NCBI RefSeq assembly: GCF_902859805.1
Contig: NZ_CADIKC010000001.1
Coordinates: 62,001-126,000 of the forward strand
Source of the DNA: Paraburkholderia sediminicola
GTDB lineage: Bacteria > Pseudomonadota > Gammaproteobacteria > Burkholderiales > Burkholderiaceae
DNA: 64,000 nt
Direction of reading: 5' to 3'
Part shown: in pieces, positions 1 through 8,243 of the stretch
Layout: each line of letters opens with the position of its first letter
Position numbering within the stretch: position 1 is the first letter of the stretch
Program-made: the position numbers and the translations under genes
The notes under the pieces: generated by a model
What the model saw: the letters and a program-made list of their open reading frames with translations, nothing else
What the model was told of the DNA's origin: nothing
Databases searched by the model: none

Positions 1-495
1 CACGAGCGGCATCAGATGAGCCGGGTTGAGCCAGTGCGCGTTGAGAAGCCGCCCGGGATGCACGACCACCTGCTGAAGCTCGGTCACGAGAAACGTCGAA
101 GTAGTCGATGCAAACAACACGTCCGCCCCAGCGTGCTCGCATAGCCAGGCGAACGCGACCTGCTTGGCCTCCATCACTTCCGGCACGGCCTCGAAGACGA
201 TCTCGCCTTCGGCAAGCCCTTCCCGCGCGCGCTCGCGATCCACAATGACGATGCGCGCCATCGTCTCCGCGGCCTGCGCCTCGGTGAGGCGGCCGAACAC
301 CACCTGCGTCTGCAACTGCCGCACGATCTCGCCACGCGCGGCGGCCGCAAAGGCGCTACGCGCTGCCGGGTCGCGCTCCTTGAAGTCGATCAGCGTCACG
401 CGCAGACCGGCATAAGCGAAAGCCAGCGCGATCCCCTGCCCCATCCGCCCCGCACCGAGGATATGAACGTGCTGGATCTCGACGGCTGCGCTCAT
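1..495 (-). CDS. 3-hydroxyacyl-CoA dehydrogenase family protein (partial)
   Basis: The reading frame runs off the left edge, so only the N-terminal 165 residues are visible. It opens with an NAD-binding Rossmann fold: the glycine motif ILGAGRMGQGIA is followed by an acidic strand end (LIDFKE). Further on are FEAVPEVMEAK and STTSTFLVTEL, the usual layout of the 3-hydroxyacyl-CoA/3-hydroxybutyryl-CoA dehydrogenase N-domain, which is shared with L-carnitine dehydrogenase. The ATG at 493-495 overlaps the stop of the upstream opine-dehydrogenase-like gene as ATGA, so the two are probably translationally coupled and act in one catabolic route. The exact substrate cannot be told from this half. Confidence 0.85.
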   Translation of the reverse strand, partial: MSAAVEIQHVHILGAGRMGQGIALAFAYAGLRVTLIDFKERDPAARSAFAAAARGEIVRQLQTQVVFGRLTEAQAAETMARIVIVDRERAREGLAEGEIVFEAVPEVMEAKQVAFAWLCEHAGADVLFASTTSTFLVTELQQVVVHPGRLLNAHWLNPAHLMPLV

Positions 496-1598
496 TGGTT
501 GAAACCCCGTTCGAGCAAGGCCGTCATCGCCTCACGTGAAAGCGACGCAAGGCCCAGCCGCTCGAGCGTGCGGCCTTCGCCGTACAGGTCGCGCTCCGAC
601 ACCGCGCTCGCCAGATTCAGCAGACCTTCGGCGACGGGCGTCGGCACGCCGGCCCAGCGTCCCGCCGAAACAAGAAACGACAACCCGAGCCGCGTATCTT
701 CGAGCATATAGCGATGCGTCTTCAGATCGATGTCCTCGCGCCAGTCGCCGCTATCGGTCAGCTTGCCGTGTGCGCCGCGGCCGTACATCCACTCGTCGCC
801 CTCGCTCGCGTAGTGGTCGGCGAGCGGAAAATGCGGCGCACCGTAGCCGAGGGCCTCGCGTACCGCCATCCGTTCGGCGTCGAGCACGCTCGTCACGCGG
901 CGGATCGACGGTTGCGTGCCTTCGTTGTGGATGTCCCAGGCGTCGAAGTGCTCGAGCGGTCCCGCGTTCATCATAATCAACGGCGGGTGGATTACCGGTC
1001 CCGCGTTCATCAGGGCGCCGCTCAGCGCATCCTCAATCGGTTCGACCGATGGATAAGCCTCCTGCAGCACCTGAACCGCCCACGTCGCAAACCGTGCGGG
1101 AAAGACGCCGCTCGGCAGACGCGTGGCGTACGCGCTCACCACCACATTGTCCTCGCCATGTTTGCGTGCGAGGTACGGCAACGTGCCGGTCTCCGCGAAG
1201 GCCACCTCGTGCGCGTTGCCCGCCTCGTGCATCGCCTTCGCGAACACATAGCTGCCGAACGTGCCGGGCGGCAGGAACACCACCTGATGGTCCGCGAGAA
1301 AGGGTGCCAGTTGTGCCGCCAGTGCTTCATGCGTCGTTGAAGGCAGCGGGATCACGATGAGCGCTGCGCCCTGCACCGCTTCCGCCAGGTCGTCGACGAG
1401 ACGGATCGCACCCGGCTGCGCGGCGATCGGCACCCGCCGCTCGCCGCGAAAATCCTTGACCTTGAGCGCGCCAAGTTCGCGCAGCCGCGCCGCGGCGACC
1501 GTATCGCGGCGCCACCACGTCACGTTATGGCCTTTTTCCAGCATGTCGATCACAGCCGCATAGCAGCCGTGGCCCCCGCCCAGTACGCTGACATTCAT
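492..1598 (-). CDS. NAD/NADP octopine/nopaline dehydrogenase family protein
   Basis: This 368-residue protein starts with a Rossmann glycine motif (VSVLGGGHGCYAA) and continues as the two-domain opine dehydrogenase fold. The family oxidises or reduces secondary-amine dicarboxylates (opines) with NAD(P). C-terminal motifs typical of the all-helical catalytic domain are MNAGPVIHPPLI and the segment LEHFDAWDIHNEGTQPS, which carries the conserved His and Asn region. The ATG at 1598 is preferred over an in-frame GTG at 1601 because AGGAG lies 7 bases before it. The stop overlaps the start of the dehydrogenase gene downstream. Natural substrate unknown; catabolism of an opine-like compound is an inference. 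Confidence 0.82.
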   Translation of the reverse strand: MNVSVLGGGHGCYAAVIDMLEKGHNVTWWRRDTVAAARLRELGALKVKDFRGERRVPIAAQPGAIRLVDDLAEAVQGAALIVIPLPSTTHEALAAQLAPFLADHQVVFLPPGTFGSYVFAKAMHEAGNAHEVAFAETGTLPYLARKHGEDNVVVSAYATRLPSGVFPARFATWAVQVLQEAYPSVEPIEDALSGALMNAGPVIHPPLIMMNAGPLEHFDAWDIHNEGTQPSIRRVTSVLDAERMAVREALGYGAPHFPLADHYASEGDEWMYGRGAHGKLTDSGDWREDIDLKTHRYMLEDTRLGLSFLVSAGRWAGVPTPVAEGLLNLASAVSERDLYGEGRTLERLGLASLSREAMTALLERGFNQ

Positions 1599-1813
1599 CA
1601 CACTTCTCCTTGTTCGATGATCGTCAGACTACGGGGTCGACGGCACAAAGACGCTTCACAGCGCGCAAGCGGCATTCAAATCCGGCAACTCAATGAGAAC
1701 GCCGTCGCGCGCCTGATGAACAATCGCGCAATCCGGGTCGATCCGTTCTTGCGCGAAAAAAATGGCCATCGCATGATGAGCGCGCTGCCCGCTCCCCGCT
1801 TCGAGGCCCATGA

Positions 1814-2797
1814 ATGGAAATCGCGATTTCACGCAGAAACCGTAACCGTCTGATCGCATCGCACGCCCGCGAGGATATCGAGCGGGAAGTCTCACAGGTG
1901 CTCTGTCCGCACCGGATGGAAGTCGCACACCGCGGCCCGCTCAATGCCGAGCTATACGGCGTCGCGCTCCATCAGGCGATGCTCCTCGAACTCCACTACG
2001 GCAGCGAAACTCACATCGATGCCGGCGACATCGGCAATCACTACCTGTTTCGCACCACGCTCAGCGGCCAATGCGCGCTGGAATCGGGCGGCGAACGCGT
2101 TTCGCTGCGGGCCGGGAGCCTGAGTGTGTCGTCGCCCGCGCGCATGAGCCGCATCGTCACGGACCGCGATTGCCGCAACCTGCTCCTGCGGATCGACCGC
2201 CAGGCGCTCGAGGTCAAACTTGCCGAGATGCTGAACGACAGCGTCAAACAACCGCTCGTGTTCGATCTCGCTTTCGACAACGCCCACACGGGCACCACGG
2301 TTTTTTTGTCGACACTGCGCTACCTGTGCAATCTGTGCGACCAGTTCGACGAACCCGCGCAGGAACGGATCTTCGGCCGCGATCTCACGCAGTGGCTGAT
2401 GACCGTTCTGCTCAGCCAGTTGCCGCACTCGTACAGCGCGACGCTGGCCCGTGCCTCCTCGGCGCCACTGCCGGTCCACGTGCGCCGCGCGCGCGACTAT
2501 ATCGACGCCCACCTCGACGAGCCGCTGCGGATGGACGCCCTGGCGCGCGCCGCCGGTGTTTCGACGCGCACGCTACAGAACGGTTTCAGCCAGTTCCTCG
2601 ATACGTCGCCCGGTGGGTATATCCGCGAACGGCGGCTCGAGGCCGTGCACCGTGCACTGCAGGCGCAGCCTGAACGGTCGGTGACCGATATTTTCATCGA
2701 GCACGGCGTGCATAGCTTCGGGCATTTCGCCAAGGCGTACGCGCGGCGCTTCGGCTGCCTGCCATCGGCCACCGCGAAGCGCATGGTGCGCAACTGA
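1814..2797 (+). CDS. AraC family transcriptional regulator
   Basis: This 327-residue protein has an N-terminal AraC-binding-like ligand domain (about 1-200, with the typical stretch LRAGSLSVSSPAR). It ends with a double helix-turn-helix AraC DNA-binding domain (about 220-325): YIDAHLDEPLRMDALARAAG, then SFGHFAKAYARRFG. It diverges from the opine-dehydrogenase operon across a 212-bp gap and probably regulates it, which is inferred from position only. The next gene, a LysR regulator, begins 5 bases after its stop, so the two are likely co-transcribed. No clear Shine-Dalgarno resolves the start; GAGG lies about 8 bases upstream. Confidence 0.85.
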   Translation: MEIAISRRNRNRLIASHAREDIEREVSQVLCPHRMEVAHRGPLNAELYGVALHQAMLLELHYGSETHIDAGDIGNHYLFRTTLSGQCALESGGERVSLRAGSLSVSSPARMSRIVTDRDCRNLLLRIDRQALEVKLAEMLNDSVKQPLVFDLAFDNAHTGTTVFLSTLRYLCNLCDQFDEPAQERIFGRDLTQWLMTVLLSQLPHSYSATLARASSAPLPVHVRRARDYIDAHLDEPLRMDALARAAGVSTRTLQNGFSQFLDTSPGGYIRERRLEAVHRALQAQPERSVTDIFIEHGVHSFGHFAKAYARRFGCLPSATAKRMVRN

Positions 2798-2802
2798 CTC
2801 TC

Positions 2803-3876
2803 ATGCAGACCGATCCCTCCAATTCCGCCGAGTCCGCCGACTCCACCGCTTCGGTTGCGCACGAACATGACCCGTTGCCCTTTGCAGAAACCGCCGGGGC
2901 TCCGCGTGTACGGGACCTTGATCTGAACCTGCTGAAGGCATTTCACGCGGTGTACATCGAGAAAAACGTCGGCCGTGCGGCGTTGCGGCTGGGAATCACG
3001 CAGCCTTCCGTGAGTCACGCGCTTGCCCGCCTGCGGCTCGTGTTCCGCGACGCGTTATTCGTGCGTACGCCCGGTGGTGTCGAAGCAACGCCACGTGCGC
3101 AGCGCCTCGCGATTTCAATCGATCGCGTGCTGGAGATTCTTCAGGACATGCTCGATGAAGGCGCGCAGTTCCGCGCCGCCACGTCGCGCCGCGTGTTCCG
3201 CCTGCATATGAGCGATTTCGCCGAAGCCGCGTTCCTGCCGACGCTGATGCGCGAACTCGATACGCGAGCGCCCGGTGTGGTGATCGAAACCCATCAGATC
3301 GACGACAGCCAGTTCAACGTGGCGCTCGAATCGGGCCGCATCGACTTTGCGCTCGGGCATTTCCCGCATGCGTCGAGCCACTTTCACCATAGCGAACTGC
3401 TGCAGGAGCGTTATGTGCTGCTGATGGCGCGGCGCGTGGCGGAGCAGTTCGAACTGCGGGAAGGCTATACGTTGAATGCGAACGTGCCCGCGGGGCTGCA
3501 CTTCATCGCGGTGACTTCGCACCCGCAATCGGTCGAACTGCTCGAACGCTATGGGCTCACCTCGCGCGTGCGAATTGCCGTGCCGAACTTCATGGTGGTG
3601 CCGGCGATCCTTAGCCGCTGCGATTACGCGCTGATCCTGCCGCGCACCGTTGCGCGCGCATTCTCCACGCTCGGTGAATCCGCCGTGTTCGAACTCGAAG
3701 ATGCGCTCACGTGGCCCGTGAACGCATACTGGCATCGCCGTTTCGATGCCGATCCCGGCCACCGGTGGCTGCGCGGTGTGCTCATGGAGCTGTTCCGGAT
3801 CGGCGCCCGTGAGCCTTTCGACAGCTGGCTCAGCGCGCCGCTCGATCTCAATCCGGAAGGCGTACGCAGCGCCTGA
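2803..3876 (+). CDS. LysR family transcriptional regulator
   Basis: The 357-residue protein has a winged helix-turn-helix at about residues 38-100 (LDLNLLKAFHAVYIEKNVGR, then LGITQPSVSHALARLR) followed by a periplasmic-binding-like effector domain. The first ~35 residues are an unusual Ser/Ala/Glu-rich extension, so the true start may lie further in. It sits directly behind the AraC gene and is followed by a hairpin, then by the convergent porin gene. The domain resembles the NodD/LeuO-like LysR branch that starts with DLNLL. Target genes are unknown; the neighbouring porin and MFS genes are candidates. Confidence 0.85.
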   Translation: MQTDPSNSAESADSTASVAHEHDPLPFAETAGAPRVRDLDLNLLKAFHAVYIEKNVGRAALRLGITQPSVSHALARLRLVFRDALFVRTPGGVEATPRAQRLAISIDRVLEILQDMLDEGAQFRAATSRRVFRLHMSDFAEAAFLPTLMRELDTRAPGVVIETHQIDDSQFNVALESGRIDFALGHFPHASSHFHHSELLQERYVLLMARRVAEQFELREGYTLNANVPAGLHFIAVTSHPQSVELLERYGLTSRVRIAVPNFMVVPAILSRCDYALILPRTVARAFSTLGESAVFELEDALTWPVNAYWHRRFDADPGHRWLRGVLMELFRIGAREPFDSWLSAPLDLNPEGVRSA

Positions 3877-3890
3877 GCGCGTCCGGAGTA

Positions 3891-3912
3891 ACCCGCCGGT
3901 TCATCGGCGGGT
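3891..3912. terminator. Hairpin between convergent LysR and porin genes
   Basis: ACCCGCCG and CGGCGGGT form a perfect 8-bp stem with a 6-base loop. It lies 14 bases after the LysR stop and 18 bases before the porin stop on the other strand. There is no strong T tract, so intrinsic termination is likely but not certain. Confidence 0.5.
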
Positions 3913-3929
3913 CGGCTTGATCGGCCCGC

Positions 3930-5024
3930 CTAGAACGCCGTCATGATGCCGGCCACCACCGAGCTTGCGGTCGCGCCAGCCTTCGCCACCGACACCCCGC
4001 CACCCGCCGCGCCGTTAACCGTGAAGTTCGCGTGTGCGCCGTTGCGAATCATTGCCGCGCCCGTATAGAGCACAGTGCGCTTGGAAAGCGGATAGTCGCA
4101 GCGCACGCCGAACGAATCGGCATTGCCTTGGCTGTCGGCCACTTTCCGGTAATGGCCGTAGCTCAGCAATACCAGCGAGCGGCCCACCGGCACCGTGGCG
4201 TCGAGTTCGAACAGATCATTGTGCGGATTCGAACTGGCGGCGTTCACACTCGTCGCGACGTCCGGCCCGCCGCGATGACGTAGATAGATGAAAGCCGGTT
4301 TGACGAAGCCGAAATCGTACGAAATTGCGCCAAGCGCGTAATTACCGGCGGCCGTCGGACTGTTCGCATTCAGCGCCGCCGCGCTCGCCGGACTGAAGGT
4401 CTGCTGCATGTAGTCGGCGTCGACCGAGAGATTGCCGTTCACGTAGTTGACCGACGCACCATACGTATCGCCCAGCGTCGACGGCACGTTCGATGCACCA
4501 TTCGCTCCACGCGCGGCGATCGCCCGCACGAGCACGCCGCCCATTCGCGGCGAGGAATAGCGTATCGAGTTGTTCACGCGCAAAAACGCGGGCCCGACGA
4601 AGTTATTCGCCGCATTGCCCCATGCGAGGCCGGCGCCGTCTCCCGGCAAGCTGTAGGTCACGAACGACGTATGCAGCACCGTGTAATTGACGCCGGCCTG
4701 CATCGCGCCAAACGGACCCGACAGCCCAACCCACGCTTCGCGTCCGAACAACGCGCCGTTGTTGCCGAGCGTGCCGTTAGCCGAGTTGAAGCCGTTTTCG
4801 AGCTTGAAGATCGCGCGATAGCCGCCGCCGAGATCTTCACTGCCCTTCAAGCCGAATTGCGTCGCGAAGATATCGCCGCTGCCCATCCGCACCACATGGT
4901 TGGGGCCGAAATTCGCGTATTCGATCGACGTGTCGATCCGTCCGTACAAAGTCACGCTCGATTGCGCAAGCGCGGGTGCCGCTGCGAGGCTCAGCAGCGA
5001 CACGCACCACATCCGTTTGGTCAT
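3930..5024 (-). CDS. Gram-negative porin (trimeric beta-barrel)
   Basis: This 364-residue outer-membrane porin is of the type common in Burkholderiaceae. A signal peptide ends at about residue 20 (LAAAPALA, then QSSVTLYG). Immediately after is the first strand motif SSVTLYGRIDTSIEY, followed by FGLKGSEDLGGG and REAWVGLSGPFG, the standard porin_4 signatures. The last residue is Phe, as needed for BAM-dependent assembly. Its place between regulators and an MFS carrier suggests that it admits the substrate handled by this cluster. It reads toward the LysR gene and is separated by 395 bp from the divergent MFS gene. Confidence 0.92.
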   Translation of the reverse strand: MTKRMWCVSLLSLAAAPALAQSSVTLYGRIDTSIEYANFGPNHVVRMGSGDIFATQFGLKGSEDLGGGYRAIFKLENGFNSANGTLGNNGALFGREAWVGLSGPFGAMQAGVNYTVLHTSFVTYSLPGDGAGLAWGNAANNFVGPAFLRVNNSIRYSSPRMGGVLVRAIAARGANGASNVPSTLGDTYGASVNYVNGNLSVDADYMQQTFSPASAAALNANSPTAAGNYALGAISYDFGFVKPAFIYLRHRGGPDVATSVNAASSNPHNDLFELDATVPVGRSLVLLSYGHYRKVADSQGNADSFGVRCDYPLSKRTVLYTGAAMIRNGAHANFTVNGAAGGGVSVAKAGATASSVVAGIMTAF

Positions 5025-5419
5025 TCCCTTGGTCCCGGCGAAAGTCTGGTTCTAACTGCCGCGCGGATTTGCCGTCGCGACGCTCGTGTTTTCCGTCTTC
5101 TCCAAAGCCCTTCGTTTGATGGAACGGAAAACGAAGCGAGTCTAGGAACACCAATTTCGAGCGTCGATGAATGCGCACATATAACACTTATAGACAGCGC
5201 GAATGACGTGCGCCGCGCACCGTACAACGGCCTCTCTCGCCTTATGGGACAAGCCTTTCCGGCCGCCGCCTGGGGAAAACTTTAGTGACCCAGGGGAATC
5301 TCGCCGTGTGTGCGCAGGCCTTGCGTATATGTTTCAGAAATTTGTTTACATACGCTGCTTCGACACCTCATTGCAACCTCATCGCAACTTCGTCGAATAT
5401 CAGGCACAGGAGAACCGGC
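5025..5419. promoter_or_regulatory. Divergent intergenic region between porin and MFS genes
   Basis: This 395-bp stretch has no convincing coding sequence. It must hold the promoters of both flanking divergent genes. An in-frame ATG at 5285 would give the MFS protein an implausible 45-residue N-terminal extension. I see no clear operator. Confidence 0.4.
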
Positions 5420-6844
5420 ATGGCCGTATCAACGAGCAATAACCCTGCACGCAGGCGCTATACGTACGAGTGGTACGTGGTCCTGATCTGCATGCTTGCG
5501 TATGTGTTTTCCTTCGTCGACCGACAGGTTCTCGCGCTGATGATCGAGCCGATCAAGAAGGATCTGCATCTGACCGACACGCAGTTCAGCCTGCTGCAAG
5601 GCTTCGCGTTTTCGCTTTTCTATGCGGTGATGGGCATGCCGCTCGCCTATCTCGCCGACCGCTTCGCCCGCCCTCGCATCATCGCGACTGGCATCGCGTT
5701 ATGGAGCCTCGCCACCGCGGCCTGCGGCGTCAGCCAGAACTTCATCCACATGTTCTTTGCCCGCATGAGTGTCGGCGTGGGCGAAGCCGCGCTGTCGCCC
5801 GGAACGTATTCGATGTTGAGCGACTACTTTCCGAAGGAAAAACTGGGGCGCGCGGTGGGCGTGTACTCGCTGGGCTCATTCATTGGCGGCGGGATGGCAT
5901 TCCTGATCGGCGGATACGTGATCCATCTGCTCAAACAGATGACGACGGTCAGCGTGCCGCTTCTCGGCGACGTGCGTTCGTGGCAACTCACGTTCTTTAT
6001 CGTCGGCTTGCCGGGCTTTCTGGTTGCTTTGCTGTTTATTCTCACCGTGCGCGATCCGGCGCGTCGAGGACTCGTGCGGGACGGCGCCGGCCAGGCAAAG
6101 CGTGTATCGATGGGCGACTCGCTGCGCTTCATCGGGACGCATGGCAAGACGTTTACCTGCCACTACCTCGGCTTCTCGTTCTATGCGATGACGCTGTTCT
6201 GCCTGATGAGCTGGACGCCGGCGTTCTATATCCGCCACTTCGGCCTCACGCCGGCTGAAGCTGGTTACACGCTCGGCACGATCCTGCTGGTCGCGAACAC
6301 CATCGGCGTGTTCTGCGGCGGGTGGCTCAACGACTGGCTCATGAAGAAAGGCCGCACGGACGGTCCGATGCTCGCGGGTTTTATCGGCGCGGCGGGGATG
6401 CTGGTACCGGCTGTTGCTTTCACGCAGGTCGATAGTTTGAATGTGTCGCTTGCGCTGCTGGTTGTGGCGATGTTCTTTGCGTCGTTTCCGATGCCGACTT
6501 CGACTGCTGCGATGCAGACGCTCGCGCCGAATCAGATGCGTGCGCAGATTTCGGCGGTGTTTCTGCTGGTTTCTAACCTCATCGCACTGGGAATCGGCAC
6601 GACGCTTGTCGCGTTGCTGACGGACAAGGTGTTCGGTTCGCCGAAAGCGGTTGGTGACTCGATGTCGGTTGTTAACCTCGTGGCCACGCTGCTGGCCGCT
6701 GGGTTGTTGTGGCTGGGGTGCAAGCAGTTCCGGTTGAGCCTTGCGCGTGTGCAGGGGCAAACGGGGGCGGCGGCAGTTGGGGCACATCACGATGTCGCAG
6801 ACGCCGCGCATGCCGGCGGCGTTGCGCCGCTCGTGGGACAGTAG
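5420..6844 (+). CDS. MFS transporter (spinster-like/ACS-type)
   Basis: A 474-residue inner-membrane carrier with about 12 hydrophobic segments. The first one contains the family motif YVFSFVDRQVLALMIEPIKK, and the conserved loop 2-3 motif appears as YLADRFARPR. The start at 5420 (MAVSTSNN) is chosen because CACAGGAGA lies directly upstream and the fold begins soon after. The longer in-frame start at 5285 adds a non-conserved arginine-rich tail. It is probably an importer for an organic acid or amino-acid derivative, working with the neighbouring porin. Substrate is not visible from sequence. A hairpin follows. Confidence 0.9.
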   Translation: MAVSTSNNPARRRYTYEWYVVLICMLAYVFSFVDRQVLALMIEPIKKDLHLTDTQFSLLQGFAFSLFYAVMGMPLAYLADRFARPRIIATGIALWSLATAACGVSQNFIHMFFARMSVGVGEAALSPGTYSMLSDYFPKEKLGRAVGVYSLGSFIGGGMAFLIGGYVIHLLKQMTTVSVPLLGDVRSWQLTFFIVGLPGFLVALLFILTVRDPARRGLVRDGAGQAKRVSMGDSLRFIGTHGKTFTCHYLGFSFYAMTLFCLMSWTPAFYIRHFGLTPAEAGYTLGTILLVANTIGVFCGGWLNDWLMKKGRTDGPMLAGFIGAAGMLVPAVAFTQVDSLNVSLALLVVAMFFASFPMPTSTAAMQTLAPNQMRAQISAVFLLVSNLIALGIGTTLVALLTDKVFGSPKAVGDSMSVVNLVATLLAAGLLWLGCKQFRLSLARVQGQTGAAAVGAHHDVADAAHAGGVAPLVGQ

Positions 6845-6906
6845 GTCTATTCCTGCTTCGGGCTCAACCTATTTCTTTGCACTATTCGCTGGTGGTGATG
6901 GGAAGG

Positions 6907-6924
6907 CCGCCCGCTTTCGGGCGG
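6907..6924. terminator. Hairpin between convergent genes
   Basis: CCGCCCG and CGGGCGG form a perfect 7-bp stem around a CTTT loop, between the MFS stop and the stop of the convergent small gene. Only two T residues follow. It probably serves as a shared terminator. Confidence 0.5.
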
Positions 6925-6975
6925 TTGCGCAATGGACGGCGGTCGGCGAACTGAAGCCGTCCGCCTTCCCGGTGC

Positions 6976-7446
6976 TTAATGTTGCACGGGAGCTGGTTGT
7001 TGGTCCGCGTCTTCTTCGTTTGTCGCGGAATTGGCTGACGTTTGTTTGGCCGGGCTGGGTGTCCTGGCTGCCGGTGTTTCCGTCCCCGCTATTTGTGATG
7101 CCTCTGCGAGCAGGCGCGCTGCACGGTTCGCGGTGATGCGGCTTTGAGGGACGCCCTTCGCATCGAGCGCAATCACCTGGTATAGCTCACGGTCGCATTC
7201 GAGCTCCCGATGATATTGCTCTGCTGTGTCGACGAGCAATTCAAGCATGGTCTGCTGGCGTCGTCTTTCGTCGCTTGTGATGGCAGGATTCCTACACATT
7301 GAGGACGCAAGCGTGATCAATGTGTTGAGTTGGCTCAACTGCCGGTTGCAGAGGTCGAAGGTCTGCAATGCAAGTTTTTCGTACTGGAGCGCGTCGACTG
7401 GCGGGCGTGAAGCGGGTTGAGATTGTTTTGTAGATTTGGTGTTCAT
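6976..7446 (-). CDS. Small helical hypothetical protein with structured leader
   Basis: A 156-residue protein of unknown function. The middle (about 20-115) is predicted mostly helical and rich in Leu, Arg and Glu (for example ERRRQQTMLELLVDTAEQYH). The N-terminal and C-terminal tails are polar and Ser/Ala/Pro-rich. The ATG at 7446 is preceded by GGGAGGT, 6 bases upstream. The frame is open for a further 73 codons upstream, but that stretch lies in the structured leader described separately and is not protein-like. I do not recognise the family with certainty. The combination of a small helical protein with a long structured 5' region suggests cis regulation. Confidence 0.72.
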   Translation of the reverse strand: MNTKSTKQSQPASRPPVDALQYEKLALQTFDLCNRQLSQLNTLITLASSMCRNPAITSDERRRQQTMLELLVDTAEQYHRELECDRELYQVIALDAKGVPQSRITANRAARLLAEASQIAGTETPAARTPSPAKQTSANSATNEEDADQQPAPVQH

Positions 7447-7527
7447 GGCGCGACCTCCCTGGTACTTCCTGGATCGCCCGACACTCGCTTGCTTGGGGAA
7501 GTGGGTGAGCGGGCACGTGGCGGGTTT

Positions 7528-7661
7528 GGAAGACCGGTGTTCTAACGAGCCGGCGAGCCTTGCGGCTCCCCCACCACAGCCCGCCCATTGAAAACAACAG
7601 ACGTGCAGGGGTAGACGCACGACCCGCCTAGGCGGGTGTGCGGTTAGAACAACAGGCTTCC
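7528..7661 (-). promoter_or_regulatory. Highly structured 5' leader (possible regulatory RNA)
   Basis: About 80 bases before the small gene, GGTTAGAACAACAGGCTTCC-side and GGAAGACCGGTGTTCTAAC-side sequences (7643-7661 and 7528-7546) form a 19-base inverted repeat with about 15 pairs, including a perfect GTTCTAAC/GTTAGAAC block. The ~96 bases enclosed hold a perfect palindrome, ACCCGCCTAGGCGGGT (7622-7637), and a GAGCC-GCAA-GGCTC hairpin. A further hairpin (GCCGTCGGG/CCCGGCGGT) lies outside. A nested, multi-branched layout like this is typical of a structured RNA or attenuator. No known riboswitch class was recognised. Confidence 0.5.
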
Positions 7662-7709
7662 ACACCTGACCGCCGGGTGTTTCCCGACGGCTTGATGATT
7701 ATAAATCAT

Positions 7710-8243
7710 GGCAGCCGCGTAGCGTTCAACCAGGCAGGCTAAGTGTTTGCGTTTGGCCGATTGGATAAGGGTTCGTCGGCGGCGGGTGGCGTGTTGTCGC
7801 GAATGCGGAGGTCACAGAAGATGCGGGCGATTGGTCGTCTCTGCGCCGATAGTCAGCGCGCAGGTGTATCTGGGCTTCGTCAGTTTCTGAACTTGGCGGT
7901 CGAGAGCGGTTCATCTGCCATTGCCGACGTTGGACTTCCATCTGATCGCGACTGGTCGAATGACTGCTCTCCGGGAATGCGGCGAACTGAAGTCGACTCA
8001 ACTCGGACCCTGGCACAGAGATCATCTGAATGGCTGCCTCCGAGCATAAAAGTCGTTGCTTCAGGGCACCTACTCTCCTGGAGTCAGGGGCGCGAAGATG
8101 GCCGGCAATACGTGACGAACTGCGGAAGCATCCGTCGTAAGCAAAGATTCCCAACCTTCGGCGACCGCGAAACCGTGTCGATTGCTGGGCGCGCGTATCG
8201 AACACCCAGCTGGATCGAGCTTTGCGATTTCGCCCTCGGCCAC
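7710..8243. other. Gene-poor stretch
   Basis: About 530 bp without a credible gene. Long frames exist on both strands, but their translations are Arg/Ser-rich with no family resemblance. Around 7960-8000 there is a weak resemblance to the intergenic element found further right (GACTGCTCTCCGGGAATG), too degenerate to call. Confidence 0.4.

Noticed and set aside
3891..3912. Riboswitch or small RNA at the 3.9-kb hairpin
   Set aside because: It is a single simple stem between two convergent genes, which termination explains well enough.
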